This document shows positions 24,303 to 36,753 of a DNA stretch of 64,000 bases, one piece after another. The translations under genes and the position numbers were made by a program. Numbering within the stretch: position 1 is the stretch's first letter; every line of letters starts with the position of its first letter. Origin of the DNA: Gnetum montanum (taxonomy: Eukaryota; Streptophyta; Gnetopsida; Gnetales; Gnetaceae). The stretch covers positions 421,174 to 485,173 of the forward strand of contig MNCI01005823.1 in NCBI GenBank assembly GCA_015680685.1, written 5' to 3'. Below the pieces are notes generated by a model. That model searched no databases. It was not told where the DNA came from and saw only the letters and a list, made by a program, of their open reading frames with translations.

Positions 24303-26134
24303 CTACAGGGAAGTGAGGTAGCAAGGTAGTCAACCAATACCATGGGCATCATTGTCTGTAGTGTCTAGGGCAGGGCTACCTGGTTGAACATTTGAATGTC
24401 ATTAGGTTTAACATGTTTCTCCTATCACAATTTGTAGGTTAGAGTTTAGCAGTTATAAGTAAGGACATTATCTAGGTGAACCACAATGCCATATTGGTCC
24501 TCAAAAAAGGTAAGGCCTATGAGGGAGTAGTGTAAGGATGACAGTAGGAGCTGAAAGGTTTGACTATTCCATAAAAAAATTTAGAATTGTTTATGGTACA
24601 AGTTGACCTTGTAGCATTTGGATGCATGGTCTTCAACAAGTAAGTGGAGGTGAGAGATTTCTAGATCTATGAGATGCATAGGCGATGGGGCTTGGCAGTT
24701 AAGAGAGGGATGGGATGACGAGAAATGATGAGGCAGAAATTGTGAGGATGGGAGATGTGTGGGGTGGACACAAATATGGATTGGAGAGCATGCATTAGTG
24801 TTTTGAGTACAAAAAGTTGATATGCTATGTGTTCAAGGTTGGTGACTTAAGGATGTGCAAGTGAAGGTCATGAATGTGGATTCATTAGCAGTGAAGAGTT
24901 TAGTGTAAGGGAGTATTTAGATGGGAAGCACAACTATCTTGTAGCAAAGTGACAATGGAGATGAGGCATTAGTAGGTGGGAAAGGATGCAAAGTGGAAAG
25001 CATGCAGGAGAGAGGAGCAAAAGAAGGGGTGAAACTAGAATCAACATCAGTGGTTAGATCAGCTTGGGGAGGAATGAAGGATCATGCTGAGTGCTTCCTA
25101 GAAGAACCTTTAGCAGCTTTGCCTTAGTCCATTTGTAGATGATGCCTTCGTAGACAACACCTTCTGTAAGTCTTTGACTTGGCTAAGACCCATGGCATAC
25201 GGTTAATATGTTGGAGCATTAGGGTTTTATCCTTCACAAAAATGTCAAACATCACAACCCCTTACTCCTTTGTCAAGGATTTGAGGAGATCACCTTTATG
25301 CTCATAAATTGGCAAACAATCTACGTGTGCACATGATGGTGCAAGTGATGGCATTAAAGAAGAGATTAGCATGTTAAGGAAAGTGTCATTCTTCAAGCTC
25401 TAGATGACATGGAGATGACTAATAGTGAGCCATTTAGAAGACTAACAAAACATGTATTTGCAAAAGGCTTGGACATTGATTGCTAAGGCTCAACAAGGTC
25501 ACAAAATTTGATTTCTTCTTTGTGATTTTTGGTCTTGGGGTCATTTTTGAAGAAACCATCAACAACTTAGAACCTATGGACATACTATAAAGAAAAGATT
25601 CCCTATCCAATAGCAGGTAGGTGATGTAGACCATGTCCTCTAACTTGGCAAGAACCATCTTCTCACCGATGGTGAAATTGGTACCATTTCAAGTACAAAT
25701 GGTGACAGAAGCAAGGCTAAAAAGTGGTAGAGTGAAAAACCTAAAGAATCATTTCCAACTACATTATCAAAAGATATGTCATACATCATAGGTGTGGATA
25801 TTACCAAAGTTCAATGACTCATGATGAATTGTTTGGTGTGCCATGGAGGAGTTGCTGGGCAAAATGCTACTAAGAAATTGGCTTTAGTGAGGAACAAAAG
25901 TGAGAATTTTTAAGGTACGTTGAGTGGTAATGAGACACTTCGCAGAATTAAAATTTTTGTTGTTTCTTTGGTGTCAGAACTCCAAGCACAAGGATACATG
26001 CTAAGTAACCACAAGTTATCCACTTACAATTGGATCTTTATGCGGGGCATGCCAAAGATATCTCTTATGACAAGAACTAGATTTTTTAGATTATGAGATA
26101 ACATGATAATGTATGGGCAATGAGTGAATTTGTA
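24303..26134 (-). other. Unresolved repeat-like DNA next to the LINE relic
   Basis: On the minus strand short open stretches persist (for example 25434-25658), and the base composition resembles the LINE relic next to it. I could not match any domain. It may be the 3' part of the same LINE or a second one. Confidence 0.3.
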
Positions 26135-26999
26135 CTAAGTTGATTTTTCCACATTTAGGTAGAGGACACAACCTAGATCCCTAATAACCATGCCCATGTT
26201 GACAAGGATGGGATGAGGTGGTGGGAAAAAATTCATTTCAATTTGAGCGATGGATTTTATAGTGTTCATTGATTTCCTTAGCAACAAGTTGTTAGGCTCA
26301 AGTATTATCAAAGGAGTGATGGATGGTAGAGATGAGATATATGCACCAAAGTTGGAGGCATTGTCTCTATAAGAGGGTGGTGGGTAAGTGAAGCAATAAT
26401 GAAATTGGGTAGAAGTAACAACTAGCTTAGTTAAGTTCATGAAACCAAGGTTCCCAATGGTCCAAGATCCAAGCTAATGCTTAAGGCTATTGTATTGAAG
26501 TAGTGTGAGCCATGGTTGAGGATCATTTGGTATGAGCAAATGGCATGTGTGTGGGTGAAATGATCCAAGTAAAATGGGGGATGACTGAGTGTCAAGCAAA
26601 GGTAAGTTAATGATAGAACCAAGGAGGTAAATGTCAGAGATGTCAAAGGTATGTTTACTTGGCCATGAGGATGTATTACTAGGTTAAAGGCATCAAATTA
26701 TGGAAGATCAATTAGCATGCTAGGTGGAACATGTGCTTAGTAATTATGATATGAAATGACATGATGCAAATGCAACCATTTTGCTTTAGTTGGACAACAT
26801 AGTCTAAGTGCACAAGATGAAACAAGATGAATTTTTCCACATGTATCAAACCCCTTGCAAATGAATTGCTAGACTAGTCTATTAAAGTTTTCCATGAAAT
26901 CCTTAGTTGGTGGAATGATGGTAGCCACAAAAATGGGAATTGCATGGAGCATGGTTTTGGAAAGAAGAATCTTGTCGGCTAAGGATAGATGAAGGCCTT

Positions 27000-28060
27000 G
27001 CCAATCCAAAAGTCATTGTTATCTTTTGGCATATATTATGTCCCAATATTGTAGTTATGGTTGAGAGATGAAGAGGGGGATTCCAAGGTAAGAGTCTATA
27101 GGAAATTTGTAGGTCCCTTCCCATAGATACACAATTCGAAATGCCCAATTAAGTAGCCAATGTTGTATGTAAATAATTGATTTGGATCAATTAACTTGGA
27201 GGCCTAAAAGTTGGGAGAAAGCTGGAGGCCATTGCAAAGAATTAGAGACATATGAGCTTTAGCATCAATTAAAAGCATAGTACCATTGACATATTTTTAT
27301 ATATGGTTAGGCCATGAAAGAGAGGTAACAAGTCCATCTTGTATCAAATAAGCATCCAAAAGTTTCAAAATAATGGTGAAAAGATATGCTGACCAAAGGA
27401 TCACATTGCCTTAAACTCCTCAAAGGTTTGAATTATTTCATCTATTATAATTGAACCTATATAACATATCTAATGGTATGAAAAATAAAGCTAATGTATT
27501 TCATCAATCACCATTCATTGAAGTCAAGTATGTGTATAGTGGCAAGAAGAGCTTCCCAAGAAATGTTGTCATAGGCTTTGACAAGATTAATTTTGATGGC
27601 AACCATGGATGTTGAAGTGGCCCTAGTTCAATGTAGGTTTTCATGCATCATGATGATGAAATTAGTGATATGTTGATGTCAAAGAAAGTCCATTGCGTAT
27701 GAGAAATAGTAGAGAAATATACTTGGTAATATTTTGGCATAAAATTTGTATAGCATTAAGCAAAGGCTGATAGACTTGCAATACTTTAGGAAGTAAGGAG
27801 ATTATTGTTTTGAGGATTAAGGCTTTCAAGGTGAAGCTCCATCATTTGGAAAATTAGCTATATTAGATGATATTCGCTAAGATATCAATAAGGAGAAGAC
27901 TAGTAACATTTTAAAGAAACTAAACCAGCTTGTTAGTCGAGCCATCAAGGCCAAGGTCTTTAATCTTGGATGAGGATAGAATGATAGTTGAAGCTCAGTG
28001 ATAAAGATGAGATGATCTTATTAAGGCATCAATTTTAGGTGATAGTGATGGGCTAAAATG
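27000..28060 (-). pseudogene. LINE reverse transcriptase, degenerate
   Basis: The minus strand at 27557-27602 reads AIKINLVKAYDNISW, the L1 motif normally (A/I)KLDLxKAYDRxxW, with the catalytic Asp changed to Asn. Upstream are relics of the NGF.....Q...N region. CDPLVSIFF near 27400 corresponds to the GDPLSPxLF motif. The YADD box is represented by YVNGTMLL at 27269-27300, so the second catalytic site is also lost. Many stops and frameshifts are present. Confidence 0.65.
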
Positions 28061-28299
28061 ATAGGAATGTTAATCTTAGAGCTATGGGAGGATTTGGAAG
28101 AGAGCTATATGGAAGTGTTTGCACTAACTAAGTAGGGAAACATAAAGAAAAAGAAGGCAAGCATCAATGAGTTAGCATGAATGACTAGCTAACTCTCAAG
28201 TGACAAGAATGAGATCCTAGATGTGTAGTAAGATGAACCAAAGGTTTTGAAAGCAGAAGTAGAAGGGGAGGTGGCCAAGTTCAAGGATGATAGGATAAT

Positions 28300-28960
28300 G
28301 TTTGGAAATTCTCTCGGCACCATAGTTGAGGAATGGAAAAAGATAATTGATTGTGAACAATGAAATCTAGCATTTATCAATGTGAAAGGCCTATATCCCA
28401 TTATTTGGAGCAAGGTGTCATCATGTAAAGTTATCCTCAAGGATAGGTAGCTTAATGACTTGGAAACTATGGTATAAGTGCTACAATAAATGAATATTAT
28501 CATTGAATACGTTACCAAAGGAATAGTGGGACTCAACTTCAACTACATTAAAGTCATCAATAATGATGTGAGAAGTTTCACCAATGGCTTGTTTAGATAA
28601 TTCATGATTGAAGAGGGTATGGCCAGCTTTTAATGAAGGGACATAAATCATTACAATTTTGAGTTCATATCATTGGAAGGAAATGCAAGTTTAACTAGAT
28701 AGCATATCATATATAGGAACCTCCAACCTTTAGCAAATTGCAAGATGAGAACGACTATTATCTTTGGGAATAACATGCAAGACCCACCTACATAGAAGTC
28801 TCGAAGGTGGGGAGGACCATTTTATTTCTTGCATATAGAGTACATCCAACTATTTGATCGATACCATTTTAAACACCTCATGTAACTTGCAAAAATCATT
28901 AAGTCCTTCCATATTTCATGAGGCTAAATTCATGGAAAAGATCATGGGTTTGTATGATCC
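28300..28960 (-). pseudogene. LINE endonuclease domain, degenerate
   Basis: On the minus strand, NMEGLNDFCKLHEV, then LYMQEIKWSS (28812-28836) and IIIDDFNVVE (28539-28563) correspond to the N.RGL......, LQETKWSS and GDFNxVE motifs of L1 AP-type endonucleases. Spacing and order fit the family. Stops interrupt it. Confidence 0.65.
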
Positions 28961-29598
28961 TAAGGAAGGACCTACAACATACCATCAATGTTGTTGTGTC
29001 CATGGATTCAATGATGCAACTTAATGATTGAAGATCCTAAAGGAAAAGGAAGGATGAGGAGAATGTCATTATGCACTGGGTGCACAATGCCCACTCTCCA
29101 TGATGACAAGTCAAAGTAAGGCTCATTAGCCTTTGTAGGCTCTTTAATACACTTATTGTTGGACTCTTTCATTTTGATGTTCATGCTAACTATAGTTGTT
29201 TAAGTTATAGTTGGAAATGCCACTTGTGCAATGGTGACCATAGCTAGGAAGGTAGGTACAAGGATAAATAGGATAGTGAAGTAAGGAATGTTAGTTTGTA
29301 GAGTGTAGCATGAGACTAGGTGGGAAAAACATAAATGGGAGTATCAATGGATTACATAAGAGAGAATGAGGAATTTGTGAGTTTATAGGAGAACAAAGTG
29401 AAAATGGAGAATGGAAACTAGATATGAGGGTTCATCTTGAAATGTGTAGTTGGGACCACCTAGGTTAAGATTGATGTGGACTAGAGTACTACGAGGTGGA
29501 GTTGTTGATAAAGTTGATGGAAGATATTTTTTGGGCATTGTTCTAATTTTCCTAATTAGTCTAAATTTCTAGAAATTTTTTCATAATGTGCCCTTTTT

Positions 29599-29835
29599 TC
29601 ATGTAGAGTTTACAATGGTTTGAAAAGTTCTCAAACTTGATAGATTGTCTGATTTCTCATATACACCAACTAGTAGGATCTCAATGTGGAGCTCCATGTT
29701 TAATGACATGTAGACATAAATGTAAGCATCAATAAGCATTGTTTTATTGGTTGTCAAGTTATCAAGGGTAATAACCTCTTTGAACTTGATCACAATAGCT
29801 AGAACTCCACCAAGAAGCCCAAAAATTATAACCAA
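29599..29835 (-). pseudogene. LINE ORF1-like fragment
   Basis: The protein begins MVIIFGLLGGVLAIVIKFKE and runs to an AYIYVYMSLNMELHIEILL stretch. This pattern resembles the region of plant L1 ORF1 proteins where 'G..LG.f..vD..T......ARI.V..dl...lp..i.l' precedes the zinc knuckle. The zinc knuckle itself was not found. The assignment rests partly on its position upstream of the endonuclease. Confidence 0.4.
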
Positions 29836-30211
29836 ACCAAGGCCAAGCTAAGACATGTGTAAAATTACTTTTGTTATTGCCTAGGTTAGGAACTCATTTT
29901 TATAGAAACAACAATTATTCTTCAAAGAATTAAGGGTCCATGGATAAAAAATCATTCATAAAAGCATTAGAGTCAAAGGAGAATATTGTATTGTTTTCCT
30001 TCAATGGGGTAATTTAGAGGGTATATCATGACTACTATTTGTAAGTCCATTGTGAGATTTGTTGGAAAGAGGGTACCCTATAGAAGAAAGTTCCAATTAT
30101 CATATGCTAGTAGCACTATGTTTGATATTGGACAATGCATGAAAGAATAATAATGTTGAGATTATTTTCTAGTCATTCCTTTAGAAAACTAGTACTTGAG
30201 TAGCAAGCTAG

Positions 30212-30390
30212 TGATAAGTAGCTCAAGTGCTTAACTCATTATCTTATTAGACAAGAGGTTGCTAGTTGAAGTCACACTTGAGGTACCATTATATTCCTTT
30301 ATAATTCATCTAATGTATCGCTATATGTTGTGGGATGTACTTTTAATTATTTTTTTAGGTTTCAACATTTCCCCTTCTCAACATTCAGGC
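30212..30390 (+). repeat. SINE-like element, family 2
   Basis: AGTAGCTCAAGTGCTTAACT resembles box A and GAGGTTGCTAGTTGAAGTC resembles box B. The body TATATTCCTTTATAATTC matches 1366-1555. It closes with GGTTTCAACATTTCCCC. It interrupts the LINE relic. Confidence 0.5.
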
Positions 30391-31159
30391 AAGATATAAA
30401 CATCCAATGGTGTCACAATTGATGGATCAAATCTTTGCATGGAGTGGTTTGAGATAAAATTTGCAAAGGATTAATGAATAGGTTAAGCAATTTGAGATTC
30501 ATTAATATATAAACCAAAATTTTGAGTGGGTTGGGGGACAATGTGTAGTGAGGGGGCATTGGTGGAAGGATGGGAAGTAGCGGGAGGAATAGTGAATGAG
30601 AGGGGAGATGGAAAGGATCAACTAAGGAATGGACATCTAGGGGTGTAGAGAGAACAACAACAAGAAAGCTAGAGGGTCCACTAGAGCTACCAATGAAAGT
30701 AGAAAATACTAAGAATACAAAGCTTGTAAAGGAACCTATATGCCATTCAAATTATGCTAAGGATGATATAGAGTTTGCAAGGTTACTTATGTTACCCTAC
30801 CCATTGTTTTCAAAATAAAAGAAAAATAAATAAATTTCTGATTTATTTTTTATATGGATATGGAAAACTGACTTCACCTTCACAACCCTGACCATCTTCA
30901 AAACATTGATGACCCTAAAATCTCTCTTTTTTAAATGTATTTCAACCCAAAGTAATATATTTGAAAAGAAAATGTTATGGTTCACATCAAGTAACTTTAA
31001 AACAACACTAACATTGGTAAGGAAAGACACATTACAACTAAATTTTAAGATAGCATGAAGGCTAGAATGGTATAGGTAATTTTAAGCAAGCTTTGAAGAA
31101 TGCCACAAAATAAAATTTGGACAATTGAAACTTTTCAACAACTTATTACTAAGAATAAG

Positions 31160-32058
31160 TGATGAGTCATGTTTTGCAGGGCTGTGATATCGGGTATCTG
31201 ATATTGAAGCCACGATGTCGGGTATTTGATATCAGGCTACAACCTCTGATGTCGGGGATCTGATATTACCCCTTCCATGCTAGCCTATAAATATCACACT
31301 TGGGTGCATGGTTGGAAGGTAGAAAAAGATAGGAGATAGATAGATAGATTCATAGATTTTGATAGATTTCAAGTTTTGTTAGTTTCCAATGCATGTCCAT
31401 AGTGTGATGTTAAGTGATTGTATGACATCCTTATTCTAGTGTAACATACTTGGACACATTTCATGTTCAATAATAAAGATTGAGATTACTTCCATCATTG
31501 CAGCATCCACTTAGATTTATTACTATTTTTTAATTATTTAAATGCTTACCATTTTCCTTAGTTAATATTCATCAGTTGTTGCTCTTTATCATTTTCTATC
31601 ATTAAGTGAAATGATTATGACTAATCACGAGTGCTTAAGGATAACTATTTGGTAATCAAGTAGTGTTATCATTTGGTACATGCCTAGTAATGGTACACTT
31701 GATAATCCCAACGATAGTTGCACAAAGTCCAATGCATGTATGGAAGGTTAGGAATGGATACTCATCGCACATAGGCTAGTGAGACTTTACCTTCTATCGT
31801 TAATTAGATTAAACAATTAATTTCTTGATTATCATTAGGAGTAGCTTAGGGTTGAACAACATCAAGAATAATATGCCTTGCTCTGGACTAAATCATACAT
31901 GACAAATATACCACTAGTCCAAGTGAAAAGGCAATGAACTACAATCAAGGCATAATGATCTAGATGCACAACTAGTCCCATCCACAGAATTTGATCAGAT
32001 CGTGCATGAACACTTGTGATTTGTATGGTTGAGCATAAGGATACCTCGTGGCTCATCA
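31160..32058 (+). repeat. Element C 5' LTR
   Basis: 899 bp. The U3 carries three dyad units of the type GATATCGGGTATCTGATATTG (31185-31268), then TATAAATA at 31286-31293. The end ...GCTCATCA abuts the primer site. It differs from the 3' LTR at many positions, mostly transitions in the part I aligned. Confidence 0.93.
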
Positions 32059-32077
32059 TTGGTATCATTGCTAGGGA
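32059..32077 (+). other. Element C primer binding site (decayed)
   Basis: TTGGTATCATTGCTAGGGA is the position-equivalent of TTGGCGCCGTTGTTGGGGA in element B, with transitions at CpG and CpC positions. Confidence 0.65.
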
Positions 32078-32191
32078 TTGTGCTAGTTATCTAAATTATT
32101 TATTTTATACACAATCGCTATAAATGCATTAACAATTTATCTTTCAATATATATATATATATTAAATCACACACATCATAGACCAACAATA

Positions 32192-34692
32192 ATGTCTCTT
32201 CCACAAGGAAGTGATAATGCATTGTATGGAGAGAACATTCATTGGAGGACTAATGATATATATATTAAAGAAAATTGGAGTGACCAACCTCATGTAGGGG
32301 TTTCATATGTTTATGATCACCTTGACTATACTCAAAGACTACATTCATCTAAGGCAGACAATCCTAGAGGAGATGAAAGAAGTCCTAGACCAAGGGAGGC
32401 CTCAAGGCCTAGGAGCTCCTCAAAACCTAGAAAAAATAAATCAAGGGACCACGGGGAACACTATAGAAGCCATGGCGATTCTCCCAGTTCCTCATCTTCC
32501 TCTTCCTCTTCAATGTATATTACTAATGAAGATGAATGTTAATATAGAGACAAAGCTCCACTATAGGGTTGAAATAAAAATAGATATCAAAACCATGGCA
32601 AAAATCAAAGACATCAAAATGGACATAAACAACATCATCATAATTAGATGAATAGAAATAGAAATTTTCACCATGACATGTTTGATGACGATGAGCCCTT
32701 GTTGGCCACTAAGAACATGCTGCAAATCATAGAGGTAGTTAAAATACCCCACAGGCATTGTAAGAAAAGTTGCATGAAAAGGCTTGATATGAATAATATC
32801 CCTAAATTTGTGAGAGCCTATGATTCTGATCCACAACATAATTTATGAGACTTCCATGATGCCTGTGTCTTACAAAACATTGGAAGTGGGTGGTAAAAGC
32901 TTAAGCTCTTTCCTAGGATACTAATAGATAAAGCCAAAGTGTGGTATAGATCGTTGAAACCAAATTCAATTCATCAATGGTCCATAATGCTAGAACTCTT
33001 TAACAAGAAATACCAAACCTATGGGAGGGTGTCCAACTGAAGGAAATGAATCCAAGGATGGAAACAAGAACAATGTGAACCCTTTGATATGACCCTAGAT
33101 AGATATTATTCTCTAATGAATAGATGCCTAGGCCATGGTTTTTCTAAGGAAGAGCAACTTTTCAACATCATAGATGGGCTTCATAATGAAACAAGGGAGA
33201 CCCTTGGGATGTATACTCAAGGTCAATTATATGGGCTATGAACCCATCAAATTCAAGAGCTAATTAAGCATGTGGCAAAAGAATAAGAAGAGCTATGTAA
33301 ATGGGAGAATGTTGAGAAATATCATTGGGATCCAACTCTTCAAAAGAGGAAGGTCCACATCTATGATAAGGAAAAAGAGGCAACTCTCGATAAGGTGATT
33401 TCGCAACAAAACTTGTCAATACAGAGGTCCATTAATGAACTTAAAGCAAGGTTTGATAGGATGTTGGAATGGATAAATGAGAAAGTTACAACTTTCATAG
33501 AAATTGTAGAGGTGAAAGTAACACAAAACAAATCAAGATATCACAATAAACAGAGGAAAAAGAACCAAGAAACAAATATGAACACTTATTGATAAATAGG
33601 GAAAATGGCTAAGGAAAAAGAGGCTATAGACTCAACCACAAAAGAAGATGATAGATGTGACATCTACATATATGACCATCCAAAGTGCTATTTCCTAGTC
33701 ATGTTGCATCTACATGTCTATTGGGCTTTTGCATTGAATCCTAAGTTCGTGCAAAAGCAAATGCCTAATAAATTATCTTTCTCACAAGGTAATTATAGAT
33801 AGTCCTACAACCAATCATAGTGGGACTTCTTACCAGCCTCAACACTCCCATCAATCATAGTGGAAAAACCCACAACCATTGGGGAGGCCATCATCAAACT
33901 AGCCCTACCCTTACTACCAGCCAAACCCACATAGATATTATGTTTAACAACATGTTTCCCCAACTAGTTCTACATCCTCTACTTCAAATTTTTACTACCA
34001 CTCTCTTGAGTATCATCAATCCGTGACATCTCCTGAAGGATCACCACCGTACACCTCTTACTCTCCATCATATCCATAATATTCTCATACTTCACTTCAT
34101 CACATGTCATAGCCAGCAACACAGGAAGGTTCAACACCACAACATCAACGAAGGAATACCAATTCTACTACGAATGTGCATAGACATGATCATGATAATA
34201 GGTCCCTGCCACAATCTTGAAAACATCCTTTCTTTAGGATGGCTCCCATGCGTAAGCATAACAATCATGAACCTACTAACTCATCCAAATTAGCACAATG
34301 CCAATCAAGTGCAACACCTTCCCTTCCACAACTAATTTCCTCTAATCCTATGCAAAGGCCAACATCCATCATTACTCCAACACCTAACAGAAGCAAAATC
34401 TAGCACTATGGAGAAATAAATGAATCCATGCATAACTAATCATGATCAAGGATGCAATTGTGGGTTAGACATTTGCAAAGTTCACACAACTCATACTCTA
34501 ATCCATTGTACATTTAACAACCAAGTGTGTGAGCAACAACCTGTCTACACAGCTACCACTAAACCAAAAGACACCCAGTGGCTTGAAAATGAAGGTTTGA
34601 CACTATTTCACAAATGCATGAAACCTGCCTATCCACTTATTAATTCTTTTCATAGTCAAATGCTTGGTCATGGGGGAGATACCCCATCCTAA
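32192..34692 (+). pseudogene. Element C gag-like polyprotein, broken
   Basis: It starts at ATG 32192 with MSLPQGSDNALYGENIHWRT, open for 116 codons, including an Arg/Ser-rich segment and a Ser run (32490-32512). The Gag core lies at about 32780-33020 (AKVWYRSLKPNS, then ELFNKKYQ). A coiled segment follows at 33395-33592 (INELKARFDRMLEWINEKV). The zinc-knuckle region at about 33656-33695 reads CDIYIYDHPKC, with the second Cys changed to Tyr. The C-terminal third is Pro/Gln/Thr-rich and ends LGHGGDTPS then stop. Several stops and frameshifts exist, so it is a pseudogene. Confidence 0.8.
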
Positions 34693-36126
34693 AATTCAAG
34701 ATTAATAGGTGTTTTTCATCTTTTTGTTTTATAATTTTTTTTATCATTTTTCCATTTCTTGATACAAATTTTTCCTATTCTTTTCAAATTTTTCCACATT
34801 TTTTTCATTTCCTTTGGTAATAATCTTGCTTGTGAATAAAATGACATCATGTAGCCCATTGAGGTGAGGTTTTCTCTATGTTGTCAAGTCATGAGGAACA
34901 GATTATTTGGATAGTGAGGCCACGTCACCAATCCATCCATCCAATTAATAAGAGGTTCTTACCATGATCATAATGATATTATTTTTCATCATCAAACTAA
35001 CAAATAATAAATTCATAGTCATTGTGCCTAGATAGAAAAGTGAAGAACCAGGTGGGAATGTGAAGGGTGCAACATCAAGGGAATTTGTGGAATCTCTTTG
35101 ACCGCTTCTGTATGTTCTATCATGTTTCCAAGGTTGTAATTATATCCTTATAGATCTAACAAAAACTAGGAGTAAGAGTCTAATAAGTGCTACCTTACCA
35201 TGTCACTAGAAAGACATGTTACCAATGCTTGAAGGTAGTCCTCTAGTAAGGTTAACACAGATAAGAGTAAAATAAAAGGGCATTGAATAAATTTTTGAGG
35301 GTCCCACTAGAAAGCCATATTACCTATGCTTGAAGGTTGGTGGCTTCTCAAACTTGCAAAAAAATAGAAGTGCAAAGAATAAATTCCTCCCTTGGACAAA
35401 AATGCCAAGTGATGCTACTCCTTGCAACTGTGGTAACCTTATGGTTATCAAACGAAGAGATGACACAATGTGATGTCACTGGAACATGGTTTGAACTTGG
35501 TTTGAATCTTGGAATGAAGGGCTAATGATTACTTAACCATTAATAATACACAAGGATTCATTATTCCTATGGTAAGACACCTCATGTTCCAATTTCTGCA
35601 ATTCTTTCTAAAATCCATCTCATCTCACTATCCGTATGATCCTAACTTGTGGTGTTGTGTAACATAGAGTTATTTTCTCAAATTAGTGATTTTAACATGT
35701 GTGTTTTGTTTAGTAGGTATGCATTGCATTCAACCTCTTTGGTGCCTATAGACATTTTTAGGTGTGGTTATACAAGAGCATTATGGGTGGAGCTTGCTTT
35801 GGGGAGGACCCACTTATATAGCTTTTGTAACTTGTACTTGTCTGACACAACCGCATCATCTTGAATCTTCCAAATGCATAAATGATAAACTCAAAACCTT
35901 TCCTTATCATATAATCAATCCATTCTACATCATGAATCCAATATCCCTTTTCTTACACCTTCTAAAGCTTTTAATGCATGCGATTCCATTTTATCACACA
36001 ACCAGTGCCTAAATATGAATTCTCACTCACCCTAGAACTATGGATTTTTTCATGAAACCTTCCAACCAATCACAAAGCTTCATTTTCCATGTTGAATATC
36101 ATCATTAGATGCACTTTCAAGAACCT
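34693..36126 (+). other. Element C spacer between gag and internal promoter
   Basis: Non-coding spacer homologous in patches to that of A. It contains TTGAGGTGAGGTTTT near 34858 (donor-like) and TTTGTTTAGTAG near 35710 (acceptor-like). Open stretches at 35649-36012 are not conserved as protein among copies. Confidence 0.55.
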
Positions 36127-36201
36127 TGATATCAACTACCTAATATCAGGTGGGACTCAACATTGGATACCCAATATCGGGTCCCTAAAACCCTATAAAT
36201 A
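36127..36201 (+). promoter_or_regulatory. Element C internal U3-like promoter module
   Basis: GATATCAACTACCTAATATC and TTGGATACCCAATATCGGG form dyads like the GATATCGGGTATCTGATAT units of this element's U3. They are followed by CCTATAAATAGG (TATA 36194-36201), about 550 bp upstream of the ORF2 ATG. CTAGGTGAGT near 36246 resembles a splice donor and TGATTGTAG just before the ATG an acceptor, so an intron in the leader is possible. Confidence 0.65.
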
Positions 36202-36753
36202 GGACCCTGTGATGCTCAAAACATTCATTATCATCAATTGATGCTAGGTGAGTTTTTGCATTTTTCTCTCTCACTTAAGAGCTCTGCACAACTAACTTCC
36301 ACATGTGATATCTTGCTTCGTACCACTTTGATTTTCATAATTTTTGAACCTATTTGATCCCAGAGTGTTCAATTTAGTTGGGGAAGGGTGCTAGAGTGGA
36401 AAACTTGCATTGATTTTTTAAAAATTTCTATCACCCGAAAGGTATTATAAGGGTAAGAATGTTAAAAACCTTAAGTATTTTAATGAAAAATTAATCGTAT
36501 GTATGCCAAAGCCTCTAATTCTCTCACCCAAAGGATCATAACCATCATTATAAACCATACATAATGGAAAAGAAGCCAATTGTGAAGGGTCATAAAAGCA
36601 ATAAACATTTTTGGGCATTTTTCTTAAAATTTTTCTAACTTTGCAATCACGTGAGTTAAGAACTTAATCAAACTAAGGTCATGAGTAAGGTATGAACTTG
36701 TTAAGGATAAATGAAAAATACCTTAGTAACTCTAAATCCTTGATTGATTGTAG

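Larger units (their letters stand above)
26135..30790 (-). mobile_element. Decayed L1-type LINE retrotransposon
   Basis: Read on the minus strand the usual L1 order appears: an ORF1-like segment (about 30.76-29.6 kb), endonuclease (28.96-28.3 kb), reverse transcriptase (28.06-27.0 kb) and a C-terminal part (26.65-26.1 kb). The last part may include an RNase H-like MGMVIRDLGCVLYL. Stops are frequent and catalytic residues have changed, so it is long dead. I could not fix its ends, poly(A) tail or target duplication. A family-2 SINE sits inside at 30212-30390. Confidence 0.65.

Noticed and set aside
5872-35720. Conserved splicing from gag to ORF2 in A-C
   Set aside because: Donor- and acceptor-like strings are present in A and C but the equivalent acceptor in B is not convincing, so I did not annotate an intron.
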